A stretch of 10,277 bases of DNA from Methylomonas sp. (GCA_026990815.1 JALXCS010000377.1:1-10277), one strand, 5' to 3'. Counted from the first letter of the stretch, positions 1 through 7,643 are shown. The notes: a model not told the origin generated them from the sequence alone. Translations and numbers: made by a program.

Positions 1-105
1 AAGTTATATGTATCCATTGTGTCATGACCTTAAACGCTTTGGTGCGAGATCACGTTCTTTCAGGCCCATCTGCACGAGGGTGTCAGGCAGTGCACCTGTT
101 GTGAT
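1..105. other. Non-helicase segment joined to the truncated helicase gene
   Basis: This is the stretch where the minus-strand reading frame stops matching DeaD. It supplies the 27-residue foreign tail and the stop codon at 22-24. It has a GC content of 50/105 by hand count, somewhat above the flanking AT-rich DNA. It holds an interrupted dyad: CAGG at 61-64 pairs with CCTG at 95-98, and TGCAC at 71-75 pairs with GTGCA at 90-94. One plus-strand frame is also open from the ATG at base 8 across the junction to about base 120, without recognisable similarity. It could be the end of an insertion sequence or other repeat, the far side of a deletion or inversion, or an assembly join. Only about 105 bases are visible, so I cannot name an element. 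Confidence 0.45.
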
Positions 106-939
106 TAGTGCGGCAGCGGCATAGCCTCTGGCTTCAAGTTTTTCAGCCAGTTCGATGGTGGCGGTTTTGGTGCGTACAAAGATGATAATTGATTCAAAAG
201 CTTCACCTTCCAAAATACGCGTTAGCGCATCCAGTTTATGTACGCCGCTTACCATCCAGAAGCGCTGTCGTATGGTTTCCGCAGTAGTTGTTTTTAGCTT
301 GATGGTGACGTGTTCCGGCTGATGCAAATATTTTTCAGCAATACGCCTAATAGCAGTTGGCATAGTCGCGGAAAATAAGGCGATTTGTCGTTTTTCGGGA
401 ATTTGCTCTAGTACCCATTCAACATCGTCAATGAAGCCCATGCGCAGCATTTCATCTGCTTCGTCTAAAACCAGAGTTTTAAGGGTGCCAAGTTTTAATG
501 TGCCTTTGCGCATATGATCCATTACCCTGCCTGGCGTCCCAACCACAACGTGAACGCCGCGTTTGAGCTGTCTTATTTGGCTGCCATATTCCTGGCCGCC
601 GTAGATTGGCAATACATGGAAGCCTTTTAGATGTGAGGCGTATTTTTGAAATGCTTCCGCTACTTGCAGCGCTAGTTCGCGTGTCGGTGCAAGAACCAAA
701 ACCTGAGGCTGAAGTTGCTTGATATTGATTTTGGATAAAATAGGTAATGCAAATGCAGCTGTTTTTCCGGTACCGGTTTGGGCTTGCCCGAGTACATCTT
801 TGCCGTTGAGAATGTGAGGAATGGTTTGAGCTTGAATAGGAGATGGAGATTCATATCCGACGGTATCTAAAGCTTCAAGAACCTCGGGGATAAGATTTAA
901 TTCATGAAATGCTGGTTGCATTGTCGTATTGTTGGTCAT
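22..939 (-). CDS. deaD: DEAD-box RNA helicase (DeaD/CsdA-like), 3'-truncated with chimeric tail; probable pseudogene
   Basis: DeaD/CsdA helicases unwind RNA duplexes during ribosome assembly and cold adaptation, using ATP, in the cytoplasm. The first 278 residues look normal. The Q motif is near F11-Q36, motif I AQTGTGKT at 53-60, PTRELA at 84-89, GG at 113-114, TPGR at 134-137, DEAD at 158-161, SAT at 189-191, and motif IV (IIIFVRTKT) near 250. In E. coli DeaD the next stretch reads AALNGD; here the frame turns after AAL into a 27-residue tail (ITTGALPDTL...KRLRS) that resembles nothing in the family and then stops. Motifs V and VI of RecA domain 2 and the C-terminal RNA-binding region are missing, so 305 residues remain of roughly 600 (about 630 in E. 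coli). Such a protein should not be a working helicase. The breakpoint is near base 105. The ATG at 937-939 fits the family N-terminus, and the gene diverges from secA. The family call is sure; the gene symbol is by similarity. Confidence 0.85.
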   Translation of the reverse strand: MTNNTTMQPAFHELNLIPEVLEALDTVGYESPSPIQAQTIPHILNGKDVLGQAQTGTGKTAAFALPILSKINIKQLQPQVLVLAPTRELALQVAEAFQKYASHLKGFHVLPIYGGQEYGSQIRQLKRGVHVVVGTPGRVMDHMRKGTLKLGTLKTLVLDEADEMLRMGFIDDVEWVLEQIPEKRQIALFSATMPTAIRRIAEKYLHQPEHVTIKLKTTTAETIRQRFWMVSGVHKLDALTRILEGEAFESIIIFVRTKTATIELAEKLEARGYAAAALITTGALPDTLVQMGLKERDLAPKRLRS

Positions 940-1034
940 TTATGCGCCTGTAGGGAAGAGTATGGATTCTCTGAAATGAGAAAATTGCAACCGATCAAGG
1001 TAACATATATTTTTTTCTATGAAAACATATTATT

Positions 1035-1063
1035 TTGTTTGTGGGCTTTCAAATTGATAAAAT
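1035..1063 (+). promoter_or_regulatory. Possible sigma70 extended -10 promoter towards secA
   Basis: TTGTTT at 1035-1040 and TAAAAT at 1058-1063 are separated by 17 bases, and TG at 1055-1056 gives an extended -10 (TGnTAAAAT). The -10 matches the consensus at 5 of 6 positions and the -35 at 3 of 6. It lies about 310 bases upstream of the secA ATG. The surrounding DNA is AT-rich, so chance matches are likely. Confidence 0.25.
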
Positions 1064-1220
1064 ATAAAACAAAAATAATGTGACTGGTTAAAATTTATTG
1101 GTTGGTAAATAAAATCAATCATTTTGATATTTCAATGTGTTATGTAGATTAGTTGGTTTTTTATTTAATTTAGAATGGTGTTTTATATGACTAATTCTAT
1201 CGAACAGTCCTAAAACAGTA

Positions 1221-1226
1221 TATAAT
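1221..1226 (+). promoter_or_regulatory. Possible secA promoter, -10 hexamer only
   Basis: A perfect TATAAT sits about 150 bases upstream of the secA ATG on the coding strand. No -35 resembling TTGACA lies 16-18 bases upstream, and there is no TGn extension, so this is a weak candidate. If it is used, the secA mRNA would have a leader of roughly 145 bases containing the AT-only dyad at 1252-1267. Confidence 0.22.
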
Positions 1227-1377
1227 TCAAAAGTTTTGATTAGTAACTTTCGTTTTTTACAAAAAACAATTTGGTTTCGGAAAATAATCTGATCAATAAA
1301 TCGAGCGGCAATTAAGGTTGTGCTCATTTTTTGCAGTCATTTGGCCTAAATAATTCAAATTCACACCGGAAAAAAAT

Positions 1378-4092
1378 ATGCTGGGTAAGCTAGTTAAATC
1401 CATTGTTGGCAGTCGGAATGATCGGCTGATCAAGAAAAAAGGGAAGATAGTTAAGAAAATTAATGCATTGGAACCTGACTTTCAAAAGTTAAGCGATGAA
1501 GAGCTGCAAGCCAAAACACAGGAGTTTCGTGAGCGTCTGGATAAGAGTGAGACATTGGATCAATTGCTTCCGGAAGCTTTTGCAGCTGTTAGAGAAGCCT
1601 CCTGTCGTGTTTTTGGAATGCGCCATTTTGATGTTCAGCTGATTGGCGGGATGGTTCTGCATGATGGCAAGATTGCAGAAATGAAAACCGGTGAGGGTAA
1701 GACCTTGATGGCGACACTTGCTGCATATCTGAATGCTTTGCCTGGTCATGGGGTGCATGTAGTCACCGTCAATGACTATTTGGCTAAGCGTGATTCGGAA
1801 TGGATGGGAAAGCTTTATGGCTTTTTAGGTTTAACAACCGGCGTCATTGTTAGTGAGCTGGACCATGAAGAACGGCAGAGATCTTATGCTGCTGATATTA
1901 CTTACGGAACCAATAATGAATTTGGTTTTGATTATTTGCGTGACAACATGGCTTTCAGTCTAGAGCAGAAGGTTCAGCGGGATTTGAACTTTGCTATCGT
2001 GGACGAAGTAGATTCCATCCTGATTGATGAAGCAAGAACCCCATTAATTATTTCAGGGCCGACTGATGATCAAACGGATGCTTACTTAAAAACCAATGCC
2101 ATTATTCCCTTTTTAGTAAAACAGGAAAAGGAAAATGGTCCTGGTGATTATTCGGTGGATGAAAAAACCAGGCAGGTTCACTTGACTGAATCGGGACACG
2201 AGCATGTTGAGCAGTTAATGGTTGAGCATGGTTTGATGGAAGAGGGTGGCAGTCTCTATGATGCGACCAATATCCGCTTGATGCATTATCTGAATGCTTC
2301 ATTACGTGCTCATGCGCTTTTTCAGAGAGATGTTGATTATCTGGTCAGAGATAATCAAGTACACATTATCGATGAATTTACTGGGCGGATAATGGTAGGT
2401 CGTCGCTGGTCAGATGGTCTTCATCAGGCGATTGAGGCGAAAGAAGGGGTTAAAATTCAGGAAGAAAACCAGACTCTGGCTTCGATTACTTTCCAGAATT
2501 ATTTTCGTCTATATCGCAAGTTGTCTGGCATGACTGGTACAGCGGATACAGAAGCCTTTGAATTGAATAAAATTTATGGTTTGGAAGTGGTGGTTATTCC
2601 GACCCATATGCCAATGATTCGTGATGACAGGGGTGATTTGGTTTACCTGACAGCCAAGGAAAAATATCAAGCTATCGTTGAAGATATTCTGGATTGCGTT
2701 AAGCGAGGCCAGCCAGTTTTGGTTGGGACAACCTCGGTTGAAAATTCTGAATTGATCTCAAAAATACTTACCGAACAAAATATCAAACATGAGGTGCTTA
2801 ATGCCAAACAGCATGAGCGCGAAGCTCACATCATTGAGCTTGCAGGTGCCCCAGGAGCTGTAACCATTGCGACTAATATGGCTGGTCGTGGTACTGATAT
2901 TGTATTGGGTGGCAATTTGGATGCCGAGTTAGCTGTGTTGGGTGAAGATGCGACTGAGGAGCAGAAAGAGCAAGTTAAACGCAGCTGGCAGGAAAGGCAT
3001 GAAAAAGTTATTTCCAGTGGTGGTTTGCATGTGATTGGCTCTGAAAGACATGAGTCTCGACGTGTGGATAATCAGCTTCGAGGTCGTTCTGGGAGGCAGG
3101 GTGATCCAGGCTCAACTAGGTTTTATCTGTCGTTGCAAGATGATCTGATGCGAATTTTTGCTTCAGACAGGGTTGCCGGATTAATGCAAAAGTTGGGGAT
3201 GGGTGAAGGTGAAGCCATTGAGCATCCGTGGGTGACGCGTTCAATTGAAAATGCGCAAAAGAAAGTTGAAGGGAGAAATTTCGATATTCGGAAAGAAATT
3301 CTTGCTTATGACGATGTTGCCAACGACCAGCGGAAAGTAATTTACGAGCAGCGCAATGAATTGATGGCATCTGAAGATATTTCTGACATTATTAATGAAA
3401 TAAGAAGGGATGTTGTTAATGCTGTTATTACCCAGTATATTCCACCAAAAACTATGGAGGAGCAGTGGGATATAAAAGGTCTGGAAGACCATTTGCGTGA
3501 TGAATTCAATGTGGATATCCCGATTGCTAAAATGCTTGCGGAGGATGCTTCATTACATGAAGAAAACCTGCGTGAAAAAATCATTGAGATCATTGCGGAA
3601 AAGTACAAGGAAAAAGAAAGTGCACTATCTCCTGACGTAATGCGGCATTTTGAGAAGTCAGTTATGTTGCAGGTACTTGATAACAGCTGGAAAGAGCATT
3701 TGGCGGCAATGGATCATTTGCGCCAGGGGATTCATTTTCGCGGTTATGCGCAGAAAGACCCAAAACAGGAATATAAGCGGGAAGCTTTTGATATGTTTCG
3801 GAGTTTACTCGATCATATTAAATATGAGGTCATTGGTATTCTTTCCAAGGTCCAGGTTGCTCAAGAAGAAGATGTCCAGGCTATTGATGAGCAGCGCCAG
3901 GCCCCTCAGGAGATGCATTTTGAGCATGCTGAAGCGAGTGCTTTATCTGCTGATGAGCCTGCGGAAGCAGCCAGCGCAGAGCCGGAGCAACAGCAGCCTT
4001 TTGTCAGGGGAGAAAAAAAGGTTGGAAGAAACGAGCCATGTCCCTGCGGTTCAGGAAAAAAATACAAGCATTGTCATGGTAAGTTGACATAG
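1378..4092 (+). CDS. secA: Preprotein translocase ATPase SecA
   Basis: SecA is the motor of the Sec pathway. It binds preproteins, often delivered by SecB, and drives them through the SecYEG channel in the inner membrane by ATP hydrolysis. The protein has 904 residues, close to the 901 of E. coli, and the N-terminus (MLGKLVKSIVGSRNDR) matches the family, fixing the ATG. Walker A is M102-KTGEGKT-109 and Walker B is DEVD at 209-212. The second nucleotide-binding fold shows TNMAGRGTDIVLGGN and the QLRGRSGRQGDPGS motif. The scaffold and helical-wing region follows, then a poorly conserved linker rich in Glu, Gln and Ala. The C-terminal zinc site is C888, C890, C899 and H900 (CxCx8CH), the part that docks SecB; secB itself lies about 5 kb away on the other strand. 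There is no secM upstream and no mutT downstream. A modest GGA-type ribosome binding site at 1368-1370 precedes the ATG. Complete, with nothing broken. Confidence 0.99.
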   Translation: MLGKLVKSIVGSRNDRLIKKKGKIVKKINALEPDFQKLSDEELQAKTQEFRERLDKSETLDQLLPEAFAAVREASCRVFGMRHFDVQLIGGMVLHDGKIAEMKTGEGKTLMATLAAYLNALPGHGVHVVTVNDYLAKRDSEWMGKLYGFLGLTTGVIVSELDHEERQRSYAADITYGTNNEFGFDYLRDNMAFSLEQKVQRDLNFAIVDEVDSILIDEARTPLIISGPTDDQTDAYLKTNAIIPFLVKQEKENGPGDYSVDEKTRQVHLTESGHEHVEQLMVEHGLMEEGGSLYDATNIRLMHYLNASLRAHALFQRDVDYLVRDNQVHIIDEFTGRIMVGRRWSDGLHQAIEAKEGVKIQEENQTLASITFQNYFRLYRKLSGMTGTADTEAFELNKIYGLEVVVIPTHMPMIRDDRGDLVYLTAKEKYQAIVEDILDCVKRGQPVLVGTTSVENSELISKILTEQNIKHEVLNAKQHEREAHIIELAGAPGAVTIATNMAGRGTDIVLGGNLDAELAVLGEDATEEQKEQVKRSWQERHEKVISSGGLHVIGSERHESRRVDNQLRGRSGRQGDPGSTRFYLSLQDDLMRIFASDRVAGLMQKLGMGEGEAIEHPWVTRSIENAQKKVEGRNFDIRKEILAYDDVANDQRKVIYEQRNELMASEDISDIINEIRRDVVNAVITQYIPPKTMEEQWDIKGLEDHLRDEFNVDIPIAKMLAEDASLHEENLREKIIEIIAEKYKEKESALSPDVMRHFEKSVMLQVLDNSWKEHLAAMDHLRQGIHFRGYAQKDPKQEYKREAFDMFRSLLDHIKYEVIGILSKVQVAQEEDVQAIDEQRQAPQEMHFEHAEASALSADEPAEAASAEPEQQQPFVRGEKKVGRNEPCPCGSGKKYKHCHGKLT

Positions 4093-4277
4093 GCATTCAA
4101 ATAGCGACTGTCTTTTTTGCCTTAAAGCAATACAAAATTAGCATATTTCTCTGCTCAACAAGATTAATTCAAAATGTGATTCTGGTTTATGTAGCAGCAA
4201 GAAACTTAATCTTTGGTTGGTGAAAAAGACATCTGGTTTCAAACAAATAAGTAATACAGATTTTCTATAAAATTTTC

Positions 4278-4282
4278 GAGGG
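4278..4282 (+). promoter_or_regulatory. Ribosome binding site of glgP
   Basis: GAGGG lies 6 bases before the ATG at 4289 and is the clearest Shine-Dalgarno sequence in the window. It supports that start against later in-frame codons. The 196-base gap between secA and glgP has no convincing terminator and no clear promoter. A TATAAA at 4266-4271 is too close to this site to be a -10 for a normal leader. Confidence 0.75.
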
Positions 4283-4288
4283 TATAAC

Positions 4289-6796
4289 ATGCCGGGCAGT
4301 TTTGAAAAAAGTAAACCCAATTTTCAAATATCACAGCTTCCAAAATTAGAGCTGGACAAAGAACATTTAATATCAGATTTTAAGCACAATTACAGTCATC
4401 GCTTAGGCAGGGACGAGAATTGCAGTTGCCTGCATTACGCTTATGAGGCGTTGGCGCTGGCAGTAAGAGACAGGCTTGCTGAAAGATGGAAGAAAACCTA
4501 CAACGCCTATAAAGATGCTGATTGTAAGCGCGCTTATTATTTATCCATGGAATTTTTAATGGGCAGAACGTTGACCAATGCCATGTTGAACCTGGGTATG
4601 ACTGAGGATGTCCATAATGCATTGTATGAACTTGGGCTTGATATAGAAGAAATTATTGAGAGCGAGCCTGATGCTGGATTAGGGAATGGTGGTTTAGGAA
4701 GGTTGGCCGCCTGTTTTATCGACAGTTGTGCAACTTTGCAATTGCCTGTTACTGGCTATGGATTACGCTATGAATACGGCATGTTCAGCCAGATGATTAT
4801 TAATGGCGAGCAGGTGGAAAAGCCGGATCATTGGTTGCGAAATGGCAATATCTGGGAAATTGAGCGTCCAGAATATACCCAGCGAATCATGTTTTATGGG
4901 CATACTGAAAGATATATTGATGAAACCGGCCAAGAAAAAGTAAGCTGGGTTGGGACTCATGATGTTTTGGCGGTTCCATTCGACACTCCGGTACCCGGTT
5001 ATGAAAATGGTACAGTGAATACGCTTCGTTTATGGAAGGCGACTGCAACGGAAGAATTTAATCTCGATGAGTTTAATGCGGGTGATTATGCTGAGTCGGT
5101 TGCCGCAAAAAACAATGCCGAAAACATCACCATGGTGCTTTATCCAAATGATGCTAATGAAAATGGTAAGGAATTGCGGTTGCAGCAGCAATACTTGCTG
5201 GCTTCTGCCAGTTTGCAGGATGTGCTGGGGCATTGGGTCGGCAGGCATGGTAATGATTTTTCCAGCTTTGCGGAGAAAAATTGCTTCCAACTTAATGATA
5301 CCCATCCAAGCATTTCAGTTGCAGAATTGATGCGTTTACTCATGGATGTTCATGGCTTGGGTTGGGATGAAGCATGGGAAATTACCACTAAAACTATGGC
5401 CTACACGAATCATACCTTGCTTCCCGAGGCGCTGGAAAAATGGTCTGTCAATTTAATGCAACGAATGCTGCCGCGGCTGATGGAAATTATTTTCGAGATT
5501 AATGCCCGGTTTATGAATCAGGTTTCAACTCATTGGCCAGGAGATTTTGCACGAATGGGGAGGATGTCAATAATTGAAGAAGGTGGAGAAAAGCAAGTCA
5601 GAATGGCGTTTTTGGCTATCGTGGGTAGCTTTTCTGTCAATGGCGTTGCCGAATTGCATTCCCAATTACTGAGGCAGGATCTGTTCAGGGACTTTTATGA
5701 ATTATGGCCGAAAAAATTTAATAACAAGACCAATGGCGTCACTCCAAGGCGCTGGTTGGCGGCTTGTAATCCTGAGTTGGCAGATTTGATTACTGAAAAA
5801 ATCGGTGATGACTGGGTGACAGATCTTTCACAATTACATAAATTGGTGCCTTTTGCTGAAGATGCTAAATTTCGTAAGCGCTGGCATGAAATCCAGCAAA
5901 ATGCAAAACAGCGTTTGCTGGATTATAAAAAGGCCGAGATGGGAGATAACTTGAATATTAATGTTAATGCAATGTTTGATATTCAAGTGAAACGGATTCA
6001 CGAATACAAAAGACAATTGTTAAATGTTTTGCATGTGATTCATCTTTATGATCGTATTAAACGTGGTGATACCGATGGCTGGGTTTCTCGTTGTGTACTA
6101 ATTGGGGGGAAGGCCGCGCCAGGTTATTATATGGCGAAAAAAATCATCAAGTTTATCAATAATGTTGCCGAGATTATTGATTCTGATCCCGATGTCGGTG
6201 ATAAATTAAAATTGGTTTTTATGCCAAACTATCGTGTTTCGGCAATGGAGAAAATCTGTCCCGGGGCTGATTTATCTGAGCAAATTTCAACAGCGGGGAA
6301 AGAAGCTTCCGGAACCGGGAATATGAAATTTATGATGAATGGAGCAATAACAATAGGGACTTTGGATGGCGCCAATGTGGAAATTCGGGAAGAGGTTGGT
6401 GATGATAATTTCTTTTTGTTTGGCCTGACCGAAGATGAAGTTGTTGAAATGAAAAAAGATTATGATCCTGCAGCCATTATTGATGAAGATGAAGATTTGC
6501 AGCGGGTTATGAATTTGATCACCTGCGGCCATTTTAATCGTTTTGAGCCTGGCATTTTTGATGACATTGTTCATTCCATTACTAGTTCAGATGATCCTTG
6601 GATGACTATTGCCGATTTTCGCAGTTATATTGATGCCCAAAAGCGTGTAGAGAATGCCTATCGAGATAAACAACGATGGATCAAAATGAGTATTTTGAAT
6701 TGTGCATCGAGTGGAAAGTTTTCAACTGATCGGACTATCACTGATTATAATAACGAAATTTGGAAGTTATCGCCAGAGCCAGTCAAAGAAGTTTAG
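4289..6796 (+). CDS. glgP: Glycogen / maltodextrin / alpha-glucan phosphorylase
   Basis: A family GT35 enzyme of the cytoplasm. It releases glucose-1-phosphate from the non-reducing ends of glycogen or other alpha-1,4-glucans, using inorganic phosphate and pyridoxal phosphate. The protein has 835 residues, against about 815 in E. coli GlgP, with the extra length at the N-terminus. It shows the YYLSMEFLMGR block, the phosphorylase core NGGLGRLAACF, KRIHEYKRQLLN, and the cofactor-binding GTGNMKFMMNG, where K680 is the lysine expected to form the Schiff base. LDGANVEIREEVG follows. All conserved blocks are present, so it should be active. No glgA, glgB, glgC or malQ gene lies beside it, so substrate choice between glycogen and maltodextrin cannot be read from context. 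The strong GAGGG site decides the start. Its stop codon shares a base with the start of trmL, suggesting co-transcription and coupled translation. Confidence 0.97.
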   Translation: MPGSFEKSKPNFQISQLPKLELDKEHLISDFKHNYSHRLGRDENCSCLHYAYEALALAVRDRLAERWKKTYNAYKDADCKRAYYLSMEFLMGRTLTNAMLNLGMTEDVHNALYELGLDIEEIIESEPDAGLGNGGLGRLAACFIDSCATLQLPVTGYGLRYEYGMFSQMIINGEQVEKPDHWLRNGNIWEIERPEYTQRIMFYGHTERYIDETGQEKVSWVGTHDVLAVPFDTPVPGYENGTVNTLRLWKATATEEFNLDEFNAGDYAESVAAKNNAENITMVLYPNDANENGKELRLQQQYLLASASLQDVLGHWVGRHGNDFSSFAEKNCFQLNDTHPSISVAELMRLLMDVHGLGWDEAWEITTKTMAYTNHTLLPEALEKWSVNLMQRMLPRLMEIIFEINARFMNQVSTHWPGDFARMGRMSIIEEGGEKQVRMAFLAIVGSFSVNGVAELHSQLLRQDLFRDFYELWPKKFNNKTNGVTPRRWLAACNPELADLITEKIGDDWVTDLSQLHKLVPFAEDAKFRKRWHEIQQNAKQRLLDYKKAEMGDNLNINVNAMFDIQVKRIHEYKRQLLNVLHVIHLYDRIKRGDTDGWVSRCVLIGGKAAPGYYMAKKIIKFINNVAEIIDSDPDVGDKLKLVFMPNYRVSAMEKICPGADLSEQISTAGKEASGTGNMKFMMNGAITIGTLDGANVEIREEVGDDNFFLFGLTEDEVVEMKKDYDPAAIIDEDEDLQRVMNLITCGHFNRFEPGIFDDIVHSITSSDDPWMTIADFRSYIDAQKRVENAYRDKQRWIKMSILNCASSGKFSTDRTITDYNNEIWKLSPEPVKEV

Positions 6797-7263
6797 TGTT
6801 TCAGATCGTTTTGTATGAGCCTGAGATTCCTGCAAATACAGGCAATGTTATAAGATTGTGCGCTAATACTGGCGCACAATTACATCTGATCAGGCCTTTG
6901 GGGTTTTTGCTGGATGACAAAAAATTACGCCGCGCTGGTTTGGATTATCATGAATATGCTGATTTGATTATCCATGATTCATGGTCTGCATTTGTGACAG
7001 CAAATCGAGACGTTCGACTTTTTGGGTTATCGACCAAGGCAGCCAAGTGTTACTCAGAAGTAAAGTATCAAAAGGATGATTTTTTGTTGTTTGGGCCAGA
7101 AACCAGGGGATTGCCCAACACAATTCTATCCAAATTGACTGATGCGCATCGGCTTAGGCTGCCTATGGCGCCTGAAAGCCGAAGTCTGAATTTATCTAAT
7201 ACTGTTGCAGTGGTTTTGTATGAGGCGTGGCGACAGAATTCATTTGAAATGTCAAGCTGCTAA
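6796..7263 (+). CDS. trmL: tRNA (cytidine/uridine-34-2'-O-)-methyltransferase TrmL
   Basis: A SPOUT-superfamily enzyme that uses S-adenosylmethionine to 2'-O-methylate the wobble base C34 or U34 of the two tRNA-Leu species with CAA and UAA-type anticodons. The 155 residues match E. coli TrmL (157) nearly end to end. Visible motifs are YEPEIPANTGN at 7-17 with R20, FGPETRGLP at 99-107, and the trefoil-knot loop PESRSLNLSN at 126-135. I chose the GTG at 6796-6798 because the family begins directly with the xxIVLYEPEIP strand. Its G is also the last base of the glgP stop (TAGTG), and a weak AAGAAG sits at 6786-6791. A TTG at 6760 would add 12 residues with no family counterpart. The gene ends inside the 3' end of the convergent tusB, overlapping it by 4 bases. 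In E. coli trmL lies at the end of the secB-gpsA-cysE cluster; here it faces that cluster. Confidence 0.95.
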   Translation: MFQIVLYEPEIPANTGNVIRLCANTGAQLHLIRPLGFLLDDKKLRRAGLDYHEYADLIIHDSWSAFVTANRDVRLFGLSTKAAKCYSEVKYQKDDFLLFGPETRGLPNTILSKLTDAHRLRLPMAPESRSLNLSNTVAVVLYEAWRQNSFEMSSC

Positions 7264-7556
7264 TTCCATGAGCGAATGGCTTCATCTTGCCTGGTGATGT
7301 ATTTAAAATCCTGATTGTCCAGGATTGAGATTCCTTGAGCGAGATCCTGTGTCGAGATACCTTTGATTTTTAAGTCATCTTTTAGTACACACAAATTAAT
7401 GTGCGTAAATGTTTTTTTGATGAAAGAATGACTGTTTAATAAAGTGTCCCGTTTTGCAGCTAAAACTGCATTTTCGGTTAGTATGACAGTATCACCAGAA
7501 GTGGTTTTTTTCAAAGTTGCAGGGTCTACAGGATATTGTTTAATGATATAAAGCAT
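7260..7556 (-). CDS. tusB: Sulfurtransferase complex subunit TusB (DsrH family)
   Basis: TusB is a non-catalytic subunit of the TusBCD heterohexamer. That complex takes sulfur from TusA and passes it through TusE to MnmA, which makes 2-thiouridine at position 34 of tRNA-Lys, -Glu and -Gln. The 98 residues compare well with E. coli TusB (95): the MLxxI start, a GDTVILTENAVLAA block at 21-34, INLCVLKDDLKIKGI at 53-67 matching the IKVYALNEDLIARG segment as I recall it, the LDNQDF strand at 79-84, and the terminal tryptophan W97. The single cysteine C56 lies in this last-named strand region and is not obviously an active site. tusC and tusD are not adjacent, which is unusual because the three genes normally form one operon. 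The gene is 202 bases downstream of gpsA and overlaps trmL tail to tail. The ATG at 7554-7556 has only a weak ribosome binding site. Confidence 0.85.
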   Translation of the reverse strand: MLYIIKQYPVDPATLKKTTSGDTVILTENAVLAAKRDTLLNSHSFIKKTFTHINLCVLKDDLKIKGISTQDLAQGISILDNQDFKYITRQDEAIRSWN

Positions 7557-7577
7557 AAAGTTACCGGATTTAAAATT

Positions 7578-7583
7578 ATTATA
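7578..7583 (-). promoter_or_regulatory. Possible -10 element in front of tusB
   Basis: On the minus strand a perfect TATAAT lies about 22 bases before the tusB ATG. No good -35 is found 16-18 bases further upstream, and the region is very AT-rich. It may allow tusB to be transcribed independently of gpsA, but this is a weak signal. Confidence 0.25.
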
Positions 7584-7643
7584 ATAAAGAAGATAAGATA
7601 AGTCCTTTAACTATCTAAACTACAAGGATAATACAAATTAGTT

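Larger units (their letters stand above)
940..1377. other. AT-rich divergent intergenic region between the helicase gene and secA
   Basis: These 438 bases carry the 5' regions of two divergent genes. I see no convincing gene. The only longer open frame (minus strand, 1115-1327, 70 codons) has no recognisable product and no ribosome binding site. On the secA strand the ATG-initiated frames I found are only about 12 codons (1019-1057 and 1175-1213), so nothing resembles SecM, the export-sensing leader that precedes secA in E. coli. Small dyads exist: ATCAA/TTGAT at 1114-1128, and a purely AT stem-like GTTTTTT/AAAAAAC at 1252-1267. Two promoter-like signals are listed separately. The secA start is preceded by a modest GGA-type ribosome binding site at 1368-1370. 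Confidence 0.6.

Noticed and set aside
1019..1057. Short plus-strand frame (MKTYYFVCGLSN) as a possible leader peptide for secA
   Set aside because: There is no ribosome binding site, it is about 320 bases from secA, and no arrest motif like that of SecM is visible.
1115..1327. 70-codon open frame on the minus strand between the helicase gene and secA
   Set aside because: It is in AT-rich DNA rich in lysine, isoleucine and asparagine codons, has no ribosome binding site and no recognisable similarity, and lies in the secA 5' region.
3650..4087. 145-codon plus-strand open frame inside the 3' part of secA
   Set aside because: It is a shifted frame of a strongly conserved gene, with a basic composition and no independent start signal.
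4084..4089. Perfect TTGACA over the secA stop codon as a -35 for glgP
   Set aside because: No -10-like hexamer lies 16-18 bases downstream; the bases are explained by the codons for the last two secA residues.
4091..4136. AGGCA/TGCCT and TTGC/GCAA pairings after secA as a terminator
   Set aside because: The stems are only 4-5 base pairs, and the T-run lies inside the loop or is missing after the stem.
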